DNA of 64,000 nucleotides from assembly GCF_900314695.1 (NCBI RefSeq), contig NZ_OMWD01000001.1, forward strand, positions 33,899 through 97,898, given 5' to 3'. Source of the stretch: an uncultured Methanobrevibacter sp. GTDB lineage: Archaea > Methanobacteriota > Methanobacteria > Methanobacteriales > Methanobacteriaceae. Below the pieces are notes generated by a model. It worked only from the letters and a program-made list of their open reading frames with translations, had not been told where the DNA came from and ran no database searches. The translations under genes and the position numbers were made by a program. Positions 1-10,948 of this stretch are shown piece by piece (the first letter of the stretch is position 1; every line of letters starts with the position of its first letter).

Positions 1-2
1 TA

Positions 3-71
3 AATCTCAGTATTGGAAAAGAAGTCTTTGTAGGATTTAAAGCAATGTCTGTAGCTACTTTAAAATTATAA
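3..71 (+). CDS. C-terminal end of a TOBE-like domain protein (partial)
   Basis: Only the last 22 codons are inside the window; they read through to a TAA at 69-71. The tail (NLSIGKEVFVGFKAMSVATL) has the pattern of a TOBE domain, the small beta-barrel that ends molybdate-binding regulators and some ABC ATPases, where a 'G.EV.....KA..V' strand is usual. The ferredoxin gene starts 11 bases later, so the two may be cotranscribed. The rest of the protein is outside the window, so the function is an inference from a short tail. Confidence 0.4.
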   Translation, partial: NLSIGKEVFVGFKAMSVATLKL

Positions 72-82
72 AAGGTGAAATT

Positions 83-283
83 ATGTTGCAAATTTTAGTT
101 GATGAAGATAAATGTATTGGATGTGGGAACTGTTATGATATTTGTCCGAAAGCTGCTAAAATTTGGAAGATTGGTAGTGTAGCACATATATTGGATTTAA
201 GATATTGTCATGTTTGTACATTATGTGCAATGGAATGTCCTGTAGACTGTATTAAAATCATACGTCCGGGTGAAGAAGCTTAA
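83..283 (+). CDS. 2[4Fe-4S] ferredoxin, 66 aa
   Basis: A small electron carrier with two complete CxxCxxCxxxC(P) cluster motifs: Cys11, 14, 17 and 21, followed by Pro22, and Cys42, 45, 48 and 52, followed by Pro53. This is the bacterial-type two-cluster ferredoxin fold, cytoplasmic, with almost nothing outside the fold. A GGTGAAATT stretch just before the ATG at 83 is a good ribosome site. It lies 11 bases after a TOBE-like gene and 39 bases before hisB. Its redox partner cannot be told from the context. Confidence 0.9.
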   Translation: MLQILVDEDKCIGCGNCYDICPKAAKIWKIGSVAHILDLRYCHVCTLCAMECPVDCIKIIRPGEEA

Positions 284-322
284 ATAATTAATGCTAAAAT
301 CAATTATTTTGTAGGTTAGATT

Positions 323-901
323 ATGAGTAGAATTTCAAATGTTTCAAGAAAAACTTCCGAAACAGACATTACTATAAAGATGAATCTTGATGGTGAAGGC
401 AAATACAATATTTCAACAGGAGTTAATTTCTTTAATCATATGTTGGAATCATTCTCAAAGCACAGCATGATTGATTTGGAAGTTGATGCTTCTGGGGATA
501 TCGAAATTGATGACCACCATACTATAGAGGATGTTGGAATATTGCTTGGTGAAGCTTTCCTACAGGCAATTGGTGATAAGAAAGGTATTAAAAGAATGGC
601 ACATGCTATTGTTCCGATGGATGAATCAGTTGCAACAGTTGCAATCGATATTAGCGGGCGCAGCTATTGTAATATGAATCTTGATTTCAAGAATGAAAAA
701 ATAGGGGACATGACATCCGATATTGTAATCCACTTTTTCGAATCCTTTGCAGGTTCCGCTAAATTAAATATTTATGGGACAGTTGAGGGAGTAAATGATC
801 ATCATAAGGCTGAAGCTGTTTTTAAAGCATTCGCCAAATCCTTAAAAGAAGCCATTAAAGTGGAGCATGATCAGATTCCTTCCACAAAAGGAGTATTATA
901 G
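323..901 (+). CDS. hisB: Imidazoleglycerol-phosphate dehydratase
   Basis: Catalyses the dehydration of imidazole glycerol phosphate to imidazole acetol phosphate in histidine synthesis. The 192-residue length matches the stand-alone enzyme of archaea. The two manganese-binding repeats are present: [10 protein letters not shown] near residue 60 and NDHHKAEA near residue 160, typical of the tandem HisB fold. The ATG at 323 gives the usual short N-terminus. A T-run at 917-924 follows the stop and probably ends transcription before the convergent mtd gene. Other histidine genes in the window (hisI, hisH) are far away, so the pathway is not in one operon. Confidence 0.95.
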   Translation: MSRISNVSRKTSETDITIKMNLDGEGKYNISTGVNFFNHMLESFSKHSMIDLEVDASGDIEIDDHHTIEDVGILLGEAFLQAIGDKKGIKRMAHAIVPMDESVATVAIDISGRSYCNMNLDFKNEKIGDMTSDIVIHFFESFAGSAKLNIYGTVEGVNDHHKAEAVFKAFAKSLKEAIKVEHDQIPSTKGVL

Positions 902-1005
902 CTATTAAGTTAACTATCTTTTTTTTAATTATTTATAAAAATCTTAAAAATAGCTGTTTTTCTAAAAAAAGTAAAAAATAAAAAAAGTAAAGTAGCGTAA
1001 GCTAC

Positions 1006-1833
1006 TTATTCTGGTTTTGAGATTAAGTCTGTTTTACAACCTGGGTTTCCTTCTTTCATGTGAGGGGTTCTTAAAACAGTATCATTTGCTTTTTCGATTT
1101 CTCTTGCTTCTTGTGCTAATTTAGCAGCGCATGCAGCAATTTCGTGAGCAGCAGCTACTAATGGGATGAAGTTTTCGAAACCTTTAGTCATGAAACAACC
1201 TTTCATGTCTAAGTTAGCAACGGATCCAGCCATTTCGTATGCAGCAATAGCTTTTGCTTTTGCGTATGGGTTTGCGAATCCACCAGCTTCTGCAGCTTTT
1301 TCAGCAGTAACAATGAGTTTAGGTAATTCGATTGATCCAGCTTCTGCTTGTTCGATTACAGTGTCAATGGTTTGTTGGACTAATCTTAATGCTCCGGTTT
1401 CAGCTAATACTTTTAAGATGTCGGAGTTGAAAATAGCCATTTCAGTTGGGTCTAACCATTCTCTTTTTGCACCAATCATTGGGTCAGACATTACGATAAT
1501 GTATCCTAAACCTTGTTCATCCATTTCATCTTTTTTACCTTTACCAGGTGCGTCACCGACGATAATAGCAGGAATGTCTTTTGCGGATAACATTTCTCTT
1601 GCTTTAGCTGGTCCAGGAGCTCCTGGGTTTGGGCTAATGAAGATTGCGAAATCTGGTTCAAAAGCGTCTATTTTAGGTACGACGTCTTCTACTTGTTCAG
1701 GGTTCATTTTAGCTCCAGATCCAAAGGTTCTTACATCGATATTTGGTCTGTCTGCTCTTTCGTCTAACAATAGGTCAATTACTGGTGAAGTACCAATATT
1801 ACCACTTTTAATAATAGCAATTTTAACTACCAT
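1006..1833 (-). CDS. mtd: F420-dependent methylenetetrahydromethanopterin dehydrogenase
   Basis: Mtd reversibly oxidises methylene-tetrahydromethanopterin with coenzyme F420, a central step of CO2-reducing methanogenesis in the cytoplasm. The 275-residue protein starts with VVKIAIIKSGNIGTSPVIDL, the hallmark N-terminus of the family, and keeps the SPNPGAPGP loop near residue 67 and the GCFMTKGFENFIPLVAAAHE stretch around 212-231. Length agrees with known Mtd (about 276). The ATG at 1833 follows an AAAGGAGACTT ribosome site. Codon choice is strongly biased, as expected for a highly expressed methanogenesis gene. The upstream gap to the tRNA holds a TATA-like ATTATATAACC near 1964-1977 on the reverse strand, which implies a leader of roughly 100 bases. 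Confidence 0.97.
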   Translation of the reverse strand: MVVKIAIIKSGNIGTSPVIDLLLDERADRPNIDVRTFGSGAKMNPEQVEDVVPKIDAFEPDFAIFISPNPGAPGPAKAREMLSAKDIPAIIVGDAPGKGKKDEMDEQGLGYIIVMSDPMIGAKREWLDPTEMAIFNSDILKVLAETGALRLVQQTIDTVIEQAEAGSIELPKLIVTAEKAAEAGGFANPYAKAKAIAAYEMAGSVANLDMKGCFMTKGFENFIPLVAAAHEIAACAAKLAQEAREIEKANDTVLRTPHMKEGNPGCKTDLISKPE

Positions 1834-2100
1834 AATTAAGTCTCCTTTTTCGATATTAATAATTTTAATTCAAAAACTATTTAAATTTTATTATTTAAAG
1901 TTTTTAATCATTGTAAGAACTATTTTTGTAAATACTATTCATTATTGTAATAAAATAGTTAATAGGTTATATAATTTTTAATTTTTATGAAATTTTTTGA
2001 CAAAATAATTGTTAATATTGCTAAATTTTTGGAAAAAATTACTTATAAATCAATGAGCAAATTTCCATGAAAATAAGAATTTTTAAAAAATAGATTTGAG
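1834..2100. promoter_or_regulatory. mtd upstream region with TATA-like box
   Basis: No gene is seen here. On the reverse strand a TATA-like ATTATATAACC lies at about 1964-1977. If transcription starts about 25 bases downstream, mtd has a leader near 100 bases ending in an AAAGGAGACTT ribosome site before the ATG at 1833. The remainder is very AT-rich without a clear repeat. The tRNA-Val gene transcribed on the same strand ends at 2101. Confidence 0.4.
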
Positions 2101-2172
2101 TGGTTCCGACGAGATTCGAACTCGTGATCCCCTCCTTGTAAGGGAGGTATCATACCACTAGACCACGGAACC
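2101..2172 (-). tRNA. tRNA-Val (anticodon UAC)
   Basis: Reading the reverse strand, the acceptor stem GGTTCCG pairs with CGGAACC, with discriminator A at 2101. The anticodon arm is CCTCC-CTTACAA-GGAGG, giving anticodon TAC (valine). The T arm is ACGAG-TTCGAAT-CTCGT. The 3' CCA is not encoded. No intron is seen. A TATA-like TTTATATATT lies about 30 bases upstream at 2203-2212 (reverse strand), well placed for its promoter. Confidence 0.95.
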
Positions 2173-2198
2173 AACAAATATTATTATGATTTTATTAA

Positions 2199-2213
2199 TA
2201 TATAAACATTTCG
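2199..2213 (-). promoter_or_regulatory. Promoter of tRNA-Val
   Basis: The reverse strand reads GTTTATATATTAA here, a strong archaeal TATA box 27-40 bases before the 5' end of tRNA-Val. The spacing fits a start a few bases before the mature tRNA. Confidence 0.55.
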
Positions 2214-2295
2214 GTTTTTAATATTTTTGAGTAGATAATTTAATATAATTAATAACTATATATCTATTATTACAATAAAAAAATGAAGTGATAAA

Positions 2296-3219
2296 ATGGC
2301 TTGGGATGACACAGCTAGTAAAATATGGATAGATGGAAACATGGTAGATTGGAAAGATGCAAATATTCATGTACTTTCTCATGTTGTCCATTATGGTACA
2401 AGTGTTTTTGAAGGTATTCGTGCATACAAAAACGAAAATGGTGTTGCAGTATTCCGTTTAAAAGAACATGTACAACGTTTATTCGACTCTGCAAAAATTT
2501 ACAAAATTGATATTCCATATACTCAGGAAGAGGTTGAAGAAGCAATTTTAGAAACCGTTCGCGTAAATGATTTAGATGGTTGTTACATCCGTCCTATAGT
2601 ATTTAGAGGATATGGTGAACTTGGTGTAAATCCTTTAAATTGTCCTGTTAATGTAGTTATTGCTGCCTGGGAATGGGGATCATATTTAGGAGAAGAAGGA
2701 ATGGCAAATGGTGTAGACATTGGTGTTTCATCATGGAGAAAACCTGCACCAGATACTTTCCCTGCTCTTGCAAAATGTGGAGCAAACTATATGAATTCTC
2801 AATTAGCTAAACTTGAGGCTATTGATAACGGTTATGATGAAGCTATCATGTTAGACTATGAAGGTCACGTTTCTGAAGGAAGTGGAGAAAACATATTCCT
2901 TGCTGAAGGGGAAAAATTATTCACTCCTGCAATGTCCTCATCCAATCTCAAAGGAATTACTAGAGATTCCATCATGACAATAGCTCGTGATTTAGGATAT
3001 GAAGTTGTTGAAGAAGTAATTTCAAGAGAAAGATTATACTCTGCAAATGAAGTATTTTTCACAGGAACTGCTGCAGAAGTAACTCCAATCCGTTCAATCG
3101 ACCACAGACAAATTGGCGCCGGTAAAAGAGGACCAATCGCTGAAAAAATACAAACTGCCTTCTTTGACATTGTTGAGGCTAAAACAGAAGATAAATACAA
3201 TTGGTTATCTTACATTTAA
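2296..3219 (+). CDS. ilvE: Branched-chain amino acid aminotransferase
   Basis: A PLP-dependent class IV aminotransferase that makes valine, leucine and isoleucine from their 2-oxo acids with glutamate as donor. The 307-residue length is typical of IlvE. Visible family features are [16 protein letters not shown] near residue 30, the catalytic lysine in the [16 protein letters not shown] stretch near residue 158, the EGSGENIFL motif near residue 195 and [12 protein letters not shown] near residue 254. The ATG at 2296 is preceded by GAAGTGATAAA, a normal ribosome site for this genome. It is followed 12 bases later by uppP. Confidence 0.95.
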   Translation: MAWDDTASKIWIDGNMVDWKDANIHVLSHVVHYGTSVFEGIRAYKNENGVAVFRLKEHVQRLFDSAKIYKIDIPYTQEEVEEAILETVRVNDLDGCYIRPIVFRGYGELGVNPLNCPVNVVIAAWEWGSYLGEEGMANGVDIGVSSWRKPAPDTFPALAKCGANYMNSQLAKLEAIDNGYDEAIMLDYEGHVSEGSGENIFLAEGEKLFTPAMSSSNLKGITRDSIMTIARDLGYEVVEEVISRERLYSANEVFFTGTAAEVTPIRSIDHRQIGAGKRGPIAEKIQTAFFDIVEAKTEDKYNWLSYI

Positions 3220-3231
3220 GCGGTGTAGTAT

Positions 3232-4065
3232 ATGAATATAATTCAAGCGATTATTATTGGTGTTGTTCAGGGATTGACTGAATTTTTACCGGTAAGTAGT
3301 TCAGCACATTTGGTTTTTATCCAAAATATTTTAGGAGTTGAAAGCTCTCTTGCTTTTGACACCTTTCTTCATTTGGGATCATTGCTTGCAGTTTTATGGT
3401 TCTTCCGTGCAGACATTATTAAAATGATTGTGTCATGGATTTCCAGTTTGTCTGATATTGTACATGGAAGATTTAAGGAAGGTTTTTATGAAGATCCTTA
3501 CAAAAGACTTGCATGGTACGTTATTTTAGCTACAATTCCTGTTGGTCTTGTCGGAGTATTTTTTGAAGATTCTGTAGATGCATTATTTTCAGGTGCACTA
3601 TATGTTCCGGCATTCTTCTTATTTGTAACAGGTACCATTCTTTACTTGTCTCAAAGGATGACTAGCGGTAATATTAATTTCCATAATGTTGGTCCAAAAG
3701 AATCATTATTTATGGGATTAGGTCAAGCTTGTGCTATTTTACCGGGACTTTCCCGTTCAGGTACTACAATAGCTGCAGGTCTTGTCATAGGTTTGGATAA
3801 GGAATTTGCTGCAAAATTCAGTTTTATATTATCTATTCCAGCGATTCTTGGAGCATTCCTATTGCAAGTCAAAGATATAGGTTCAGCTATGGATGCTAAT
3901 TTCTTGCCAATAATTTTAGGTTTTATTGCAGCATTTATCGCAGGGTATGCGGCTATTAAATGGATGCTTGAATTAATTCAAAAAAGAAGTTTGGATATTT
4001 TTGCTTACTACTGTTGGGCAGTAGGTATAATTGTATTCATGGGTTCAATTGCCCACATATTCTAA
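3232..4065 (+). CDS. uppP: Undecaprenyl-diphosphatase (BacA/UppP family)
   Basis: A polytopic membrane phosphatase that recycles polyprenyl diphosphate to the monophosphate carrier used for cell-wall and glycan precursors. In an organism with a pseudomurein wall the substrate is probably a polyprenyl diphosphate carrier. The 277-residue protein contains both family signatures: GLTEFLPVSSSAHLVF near residues 14-29 and LPGLSRSGTT near residue 174. Several hydrophobic segments follow throughout. It starts 12 bases after ilvE and may share its transcript. Confidence 0.93.
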   Translation: MNIIQAIIIGVVQGLTEFLPVSSSAHLVFIQNILGVESSLAFDTFLHLGSLLAVLWFFRADIIKMIVSWISSLSDIVHGRFKEGFYEDPYKRLAWYVILATIPVGLVGVFFEDSVDALFSGALYVPAFFLFVTGTILYLSQRMTSGNINFHNVGPKESLFMGLGQACAILPGLSRSGTTIAAGLVIGLDKEFAAKFSFILSIPAILGAFLLQVKDIGSAMDANFLPIILGFIAAFIAGYAAIKWMLELIQKRSLDIFAYYCWAVGIIVFMGSIAHIF

Positions 4066-4093
4066 AAATTAAATTTATAGAGATTAAAAATCT

Positions 4094-5170
4094 CTATTTA
4101 CATACTTTTTCTATTCTTTTTCTTAGTTTTTCAACAGAATTTCCTAAAACAAGTGCAGAATACATTGCGCCTCCGGCTCCTGCACCCTCTTTAACAAATC
4201 CTTTCAAATAATTTTTCAATCCTTCATGACTTGACTCTTCAAATTTAGGGTCTACAACATTAACGGTAATGCTGTCGTCAATCTGTTTTAAAATGCCGAA
4301 TAAATCTGCGGTTTCATCGCCGGCAACATATACTGTTGTAGCCAAGTTAATTCTTGAAAAATCAAAAGTAGGTTGTATGGATTTTATAATTGCACAGACG
4401 GCTGCCATCTGTGTTCCGCCTGCTAAAATAATTGGAATGTCAGAGCCTAAAACTATTCCTGCAATTGCAGGTAATGTCGGGTCACCCACTGCGCCGATTG
4501 CTTGGATTGCATCTATATCATCTTTTTCAGGGTCAAGTCCAGCGTTTTCCAATCCTTCATCTACAACTTTTGTTTTCATGTCATGAGGGTTATGAGGCAT
4601 GCTCCCGCTTACTTTTTCATTGGCTTCATAACCGAGAGCCCTTAAAACTCCGAGTGCAGTAGTAGTTCCTGCAGCTATACTTTCACCAATAATGAGCATT
4701 TCATGTCTTCTGGATAATTCAGCACCTAAGTCTTTAGCGTTTTCAAAAATTTCAAGAGGATTCAATACTCCTTTCCCGGTTCTAATGTCTCTTCCATATT
4801 CCTTTCCAAATGTGAGATATTCAATATCTGGCTTGATTTTAGAACCCGCATCTATTATTACAAATGGAATTTCTGAAAGTTGAAGTGATGCTTTTGTTAG
4901 TCTTGCAGGGGTTGGTGCTGCCGCATCTCCAACTACAGTTTCAGCTGGTGCGTCACAACACCTGACTTCACCTAAAACCATAAATTCAGCATCTGATGCA
5001 GGTGTATATTCAGTTAAGTCTGCTGATGGTCCAGCACCTGAAATTCCATCTATCAATGATGTTTCGGTTGTTCCAATTGTAAGTAAAAATACCGGATCTT
5101 CACATTCCTGTAACATTTCTGTTAATTCTTCTGATCCGTATGTTGTAACTCCATCAATCATCTTTTTCAC
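4094..5170 (-). CDS. CobT-like nicotinate-nucleotide phosphoribosyltransferase family protein
   Basis: Related to nicotinate mononucleotide:base phosphoribosyltransferase, the enzyme that activates the lower ligand base in cobamide synthesis. The 358-residue length fits the archaeal branch of the family (the TIGR00303/UPF0284 group). Visible stretches include DGISGAGPSADLTEYTPA near 40-60, GEVRCCDAPAETVVGDAAAPTPA near 67-90, GESIAAGTTTALGVLRALGY near 162-180 and ILAGGTQMAAVCAI near 250. The ATG at 5170 lies inside the end of the upstream gene (17-base overlap), so the two are translationally linked. Which base is used cannot be inferred. Confidence 0.82.
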   Translation of the reverse strand: MKKMIDGVTTYGSEELTEMLQECEDPVFLLTIGTTETSLIDGISGAGPSADLTEYTPASDAEFMVLGEVRCCDAPAETVVGDAAAPTPARLTKASLQLSEIPFVIIDAGSKIKPDIEYLTFGKEYGRDIRTGKGVLNPLEIFENAKDLGAELSRRHEMLIIGESIAAGTTTALGVLRALGYEANEKVSGSMPHNPHDMKTKVVDEGLENAGLDPEKDDIDAIQAIGAVGDPTLPAIAGIVLGSDIPIILAGGTQMAAVCAIIKSIQPTFDFSRINLATTVYVAGDETADLFGILKQIDDSITVNVVDPKFEESSHEGLKNYLKGFVKEGAGAGGAMYSALVLGNSVEKLRKRIEKVCK

Positions 5171-5657
5171 CTAGTCTTTTTAATTGTTCAATGATAATTT
5201 TATTTTGATTAATGATTTTTTTATTTTGATTCATTATCTTTATTAACATTTCTCTTTCTGGCAATTCATTGTCAGTTTTAAATGTTTGTCCGTCTCTGGA
5301 TCTTGGAGGGATTTTAATCTGGTCTTTTGGAGGAAGTTTGTCTTCTTGTTTTGGCATTGCAGGTATCACTCCTCTTGAAGCACTGTCCTCTCTTGAGATA
5401 AAATCAACATATCTATGTGTTACTTTATTTTTTCCTCTCTCTTCAAGCAGTTCCATTAATCTTTCGTCTACGTTATCAACACCAACAAGTTGTTCTTCTT
5501 CAACTTCATGAATTAATCTTTTTTGAATGTTATATGCATTGTATATTGGAATTCCTCTAGCATTACATTCATTTTTGAACATATCATGGATGTTGATGTC
5601 TCCAGTTAATTGCTTTACTCTTTTCTGTTCTAATGTATTAGCACTATAAAATCCCAT
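5154..5657 (-). CDS. Conserved hypothetical protein, 167 aa, next to CobT-like gene
   Basis: I do not recognise a named family. The protein is hydrophilic with no signal peptide or membrane segment. A proline- and charge-rich middle (about residues 103-125) joins a folded-looking N-terminal half to a C-terminal helix rich in Asn, Lys and Ile with 'NQNK' repeats, probably a coiled coil. It begins a two-gene reverse-strand operon and overlaps the CobT-like gene by 17 bases, suggesting a link with it. The ATG at 5657 has no strong ribosome site, and the divergent promoter region to kae1 is only 82 bases. Confidence 0.7.
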   Translation of the reverse strand: MGFYSANTLEQKRVKQLTGDINIHDMFKNECNARGIPIYNAYNIQKRLIHEVEEEQLVGVDNVDERLMELLEERGKNKVTHRYVDFISREDSASRGVIPAMPKQEDKLPPKDQIKIPPRSRDGQTFKTDNELPEREMLIKIMNQNKKIINQNKIIIEQLKRLGEKDD

Positions 5658-5739
5658 GATTTCACTTTTGTTTTTTAAATTTAAAAAATATTTTTATATA
5701 TTCTTAAATAGTAATATACTAATTAATTAAATTTTTTAG

Positions 5740-7338
<1,599 letters not shown>

Positions 7339-7393
7339 TTTTTTGGAATAGTTTTTAGTTAACTATATTAAAAATTTAAAATATACTATTTTT

Positions 7394-7945
7394 ATGATAA
7401 CATTTATAACTGGTAACGAACATAAAGTTAAAGAAGCAGAGAATATTTTCAAAGATTATGACATTAACTTAGAGCATATTGATTTAGGTTACACAGAACC
7501 TCAAGGAACTCTTGAGGAAGTGGCTATATCAGGCGCAAAATATGCTTGTCGTAAACTTGGAAAGCCTGTGATTGTTGAAGATGCTGGTTTGTTCATTAAA
7601 GCTTTAAATGATTTTCCTGGAGTCTATTCACACTACGTTCAAGATACTATTGGAAATCAGGGAATTTTAAAGTTATTGGCAGACACTGATGACCGTTATG
7701 CCGAATTCAGGTCAGTTATTGGGTACTGTGCCCCCAATTCTGAGCCCAAGACTTTTTTAGGCAAGGTTTCAGGTGAAATCGCAGTTGAAGAAAGAGGAGA
7801 TTTAGGATTCGCTTTTGATCCATTGTTTTATGTTCCAAGTGAAGGTAAGACTTTTGGAGAACTTACAACTGATGAAAAAAACCAATTTTCACATAGAAAA
7901 AATTCATTAAAAAAATTTATTGAATGGTATTCTAATCAAGAATAA
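7394..7945 (+). CDS. rdgB: XTP/dITP diphosphatase (RdgB/HAM1 family)
   Basis: A house-cleaning nucleotide pyrophosphatase that hydrolyses XTP, dITP and ITP to monophosphates. At 183 residues it has the family length. The N-terminal [15 protein letters not shown] is the classic substrate loop. [19 protein letters not shown] (about residues 60-80) carries the catalytic aspartate. [11 protein letters not shown] near 138 and the final [10 protein letters not shown] near 167 complete the signature. It lies 55 bases after kae1-bud32 and 38 before rps15; AT-rich TATA-like sequence precedes it. Confidence 0.94.
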   Translation: MITFITGNEHKVKEAENIFKDYDINLEHIDLGYTEPQGTLEEVAISGAKYACRKLGKPVIVEDAGLFIKALNDFPGVYSHYVQDTIGNQGILKLLADTDDRYAEFRSVIGYCAPNSEPKTFLGKVSGEIAVEERGDLGFAFDPLFYVPSEGKTFGELTTDEKNQFSHRKNSLKKFIEWYSNQE

Positions 7946-7983
7946 CTAATTCATACTTATTTAAAAATTAAAGAGGTTATATT

Positions 7984-8382
7984 ATGGCAAGACCAGAATG
8001 GGTAACTTATAGTGACGAAGAAATTGAAGAAATGATTTTAAAATTTAACAAAGAAGGTAAAAGTACTTCCGAAATCGGTATTGTATTAAGAGACCAATAT
8101 GGAATTCCATCTGTAAAAGATGTTACTGGTGAAAGAATCACCGAAATCTTAAAAAGAAACGGTCAAGCTGGAGAATACCCAGAAGACTTATTAAACTTAA
8201 TTAAAAGGGCTGTAAATATCAGAGACCACTTAGAAGAAAATCCTAAAGACTTACATTCAAAAAGAGGTTTAACTATCATTGAATCAAGAATCAGAAAATT
8301 AGCTTCTTACTATGTAAGTGAAGGAGCATTACCAGAAGGTTGGAGATACAATCCAAAAGAAGCAGCACTCCTTGTTAAATAG
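7984..8382 (+). CDS. rps15: 30S ribosomal protein S15 (archaeal/eukaryotic S13 type)
   Basis: A small-subunit ribosomal protein binding 16S rRNA. The 132-residue protein has the archaeal N-terminal extension ([15 protein letters not shown]) followed by the S15 core, with the [27 protein letters not shown] rRNA-binding helices around residues 76-100 and the [10 protein letters not shown] helix near 108. A GAGGTTATATT ribosome site precedes the ATG. It directly precedes, and probably overlaps by 11 bases, a RecJ-like gene, an arrangement I believe is widespread in methanogens. Confidence 0.97.
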   Translation: MARPEWVTYSDEEIEEMILKFNKEGKSTSEIGIVLRDQYGIPSVKDVTGERITEILKRNGQAGEYPEDLLNLIKRAVNIRDHLEENPKDLHSKRGLTIIESRIRKLASYYVSEGALPEGWRYNPKEAALLVK

Positions 8383-9706
8383 GGCTGAGGAAGCTACTAA
8401 TGTGCTTCGTGAGCACATAGAAAAGGATAGTGTTATAAGAATAATTTCTCACAATGATGCTGATGGAATTTCATCCGCTGCTGTTATAGCTAATGCTTTA
8501 GCTGAAGAAAATGTTCAATTTCACACTTCCTGTATTCCACGTCTTAAAGAAGATATTGTAAATCAATTAAGACATGAGAAATATGATTTATTCATTTTCT
8601 CAGATATGGGTAGTGCTTTTGTAAATGAGTTTAATACTTATAAGCATGATGTAATTATTGCTGACCACCATCAGGTCAATGACACTGAATCGGAAAGCAA
8701 TGTTGTCCATATAAATCCGCATCTCTTTGGAATTGATGGTAGTAAGGATTTATGTGGTGCAGGTTCAAGCTATTTGGCTGTTCGTGAACTTGGTAAAAAA
8801 CATTTGGCATATTTCGCTTTAGTTGGTGCTTTTGGTGATATGCAAGGTCAAGGCGGATTTACAGGTGTTAATAAATTAATACTTGATGATGCTTTGGAAA
8901 GTGGGGTTCTGGAAATTCATGAGGATTTAAAGATTGTTTCAAAAGCTTCAGAACCTATTTTTAAATCCCTTGCTTATACATTTTCACCACCTCTTCCAGG
9001 TATTAGTGGAGATTTGGAAGGCGCTCAGGCATTTCTGGAAAAAAGGAATTTGTCATATGGAATCAAATTCACAGATCTTGAAGATGAGGAAAAAGATCTC
9101 TTGAAGGATGCGCTTATGAATATCAATCCTGATATTTTCGGAGATTGTTATACTGTACCGAAAGAAGTGCCTTTATTACGCGATTTGGAAGAGTATTCAT
9201 ATATTCTTGATGCATGCGGTAAAAACAAAAAGCAAGGCTTGGGGTTAAGCATTGCTCTTGGTGAAAAAGACAAGGCTTTGGATGCTGCTTTAAGACTTCA
9301 AAGACAATACCGTGACCAAATCGTTAAGGGGCTAGAATGGATTAAAAGGGAAGGTGCAGTTCAGCTTTCAGATATTCAATATTTATATAGTGAAGATAAA
9401 GTATTAAAATCTGTAATGGGAACAATTGCTAGCATTGGCTTATCTGTAGAGTTGTTGGATAATTCTAAACCTGTAATTGGAATGTCAAGACTCCATAATG
9501 ATATTAAAATTTCTGGTAGAACAACAAGAGAAATGGTTAGCAAAGGTGTAGATTTGGGCAGTGCCCTTAGAGACTCTTCCAACAATTTCGGTGGCCAAGG
9601 AGGAGGTCATGATATTGCTGCTGGAGCTATGATTCCTTTTGAAAGCAAAGATAATTTTTTACACCTTGTTAATGAAATGGTTGAATATCAATTAAGTAAT
9701 GATTAA
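8372..9706 (+). CDS. RecJ-like DHH-family phosphoesterase (archaeal GAN type)
   Basis: A DHH/DHHA1 nuclease related to bacterial RecJ. In archaea such proteins bind the GINS-CMG replication complex or act in nucleic-acid decay. Motifs: [11 protein letters not shown] near the N-terminus (motif I), IFSDMGS (motif II), IADHHQV (the DHH motif), CGAGSSYLA, and the C-terminal GRTTREM and [13 protein letters not shown] of the DHHA1 part. Start: a TTG at 8372 inside the end of rps15 yields [12 protein letters not shown], which resembles my memory of related proteins. An ATG at 8318 deep in rps15 and a GTG at 8402 with GAGG before it are alternatives. It is followed directly by the aconitase X gene. 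Confidence 0.88.
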   Translation: MLNRAEEATNVLREHIEKDSVIRIISHNDADGISSAAVIANALAEENVQFHTSCIPRLKEDIVNQLRHEKYDLFIFSDMGSAFVNEFNTYKHDVIIADHHQVNDTESESNVVHINPHLFGIDGSKDLCGAGSSYLAVRELGKKHLAYFALVGAFGDMQGQGGFTGVNKLILDDALESGVLEIHEDLKIVSKASEPIFKSLAYTFSPPLPGISGDLEGAQAFLEKRNLSYGIKFTDLEDEEKDLLKDALMNINPDIFGDCYTVPKEVPLLRDLEEYSYILDACGKNKKQGLGLSIALGEKDKALDAALRLQRQYRDQIVKGLEWIKREGAVQLSDIQYLYSEDKVLKSVMGTIASIGLSVELLDNSKPVIGMSRLHNDIKISGRTTREMVSKGVDLGSALRDSSNNFGGQGGGHDIAAGAMIPFESKDNFLHLVNEMVEYQLSND

Positions 9707-9707
9707 T

Positions 9708-10895
9708 ATGTTTTTAACAAAAAAAGAACAACAAATGTGTGATGGAGAGTTTGGAGAAACTATTAGAAAAAGCATGGATATCCTGGTTGCTTTAGGAGAT
9801 ATCTACGGTGCTTCAAAATTGGTGGATATTACATCTGCACAGGTTTCCGGTGTTTCTTACAAAACTATTGGTGAAGCTGGTTTAGAATACTTACAAGACT
9901 TGGCCGGTGACGGTTTAGGTGTAGCAAGTGTAAACGCATCTTTAAACCCTCCTGGAACTGATTTGGACAATTGGGAAAAACTTGGTTTTCCACGTGATTT
10001 TGCAATAAAGCAAAATCAGATTGTAGATGCTTATGGAGAACTTGGAATAGCAAAAACCTGTACATGTACTCCTTATTTGGTTGGTAATGTTCCTAGATTT
10101 AGAGATCATATTTCATGGTCTGAATCATCTGCCGTTGCATATGGTAATTCTGTAATTGGTGCAAGAACCAATCGTGAAGGCGGACCTGCTGCACTTGCTG
10201 CAGCAATCGTTGGAAAAACTCCATTATATGGTTTCCATTTGGAGGAAAATAGGAAAGCTAATTTGGTTGTTAATGTTACAACTGAGTTAAAAGGCGCTGA
10301 CTTTGGTGCATTAGGTTACATTATCGGTAAGGTAGTAGGTGGAGGAGTTCCATTATTCAAACTTCAAAATACTCCAAACAACAATGATTTAAAAACTTTG
10401 GGAGCAGCTCTTGCTTCATCAGGTTCTGTAGCATTATATCATGTTAAGGATGTTACTCCAGAAGCGGATGTCGCAGGTGAAGAAGAAGTTGAGGATATAA
10501 TGTTCATATCCGATAAGGAAATTCTTGAAACTCGTGAAAAGTTAACTACAACTGACAGAGAACCTGATTTGATTTGTTTAGGATGTCCTCATGCATCCTT
10601 GGAAGAGATTAAACAGGTAGCTAACATTGTTCGAGGAAAAACTATTAAGAATAAATTATGGATTTGTACATCAGTTAGCGTTAAAGCAACTGCTGATAGG
10701 ATGGGCTATACCAAAACTATTGAGGATGCAGGAGGTAATGTTGTCTGTGATACTTGTATGGTTGTAGCACCTATTGAAGAGATGGGCTTTGAAGTAATTG
10801 GTGTAAATTCAGCAAAAGCTGCAAACTATGTTCCATCAATGTGTGGACTGGATGTTGTTTATGGAGATTTAGAAAATCTTGTTCGTTTTGAATAG
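9708..10895 (+). CDS. Phosphomevalonate dehydratase large subunit (aconitase X type)
   Basis: The large catalytic subunit of an aconitase-X enzyme. In archaea this family (formerly DUF521) converts 5-phosphomevalonate to trans-anhydromevalonate 5-phosphate in the archaeal mevalonate pathway for isoprenoid lipids. The protein begins [17 protein letters not shown]; iron-sulfur ligands are likely in [12 protein letters not shown] near 118, [11 protein letters not shown] near 290 and CDTCMVVAP near 345. The ATG at 9708 gives this expected N-terminus; an ATG three codons earlier (9699) would overlap the RecJ-like stop. The small subunit is not adjacent; a matching gene lies at 61847. Confidence 0.9.
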   Translation: MFLTKKEQQMCDGEFGETIRKSMDILVALGDIYGASKLVDITSAQVSGVSYKTIGEAGLEYLQDLAGDGLGVASVNASLNPPGTDLDNWEKLGFPRDFAIKQNQIVDAYGELGIAKTCTCTPYLVGNVPRFRDHISWSESSAVAYGNSVIGARTNREGGPAALAAAIVGKTPLYGFHLEENRKANLVVNVTTELKGADFGALGYIIGKVVGGGVPLFKLQNTPNNNDLKTLGAALASSGSVALYHVKDVTPEADVAGEEEVEDIMFISDKEILETREKLTTTDREPDLICLGCPHASLEEIKQVANIVRGKTIKNKLWICTSVSVKATADRMGYTKTIEDAGGNVVCDTCMVVAPIEEMGFEVIGVNSAKAANYVPSMCGLDVVYGDLENLVRFE

Positions 10896-10948
10896 ATTTT
10901 CTCAAATATTCTTTTTTTTTAATTTAATATGTAACTGGAAGTAAAAAT

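Noticed and set aside
1166..1981. A 271-residue open frame on the plus strand opposite mtd
   Set aside because: It mirrors the mtd codons on the other strand, has no ribosome site, and lacks a recognisable fold; it is a shadow of mtd with its biased codon use.
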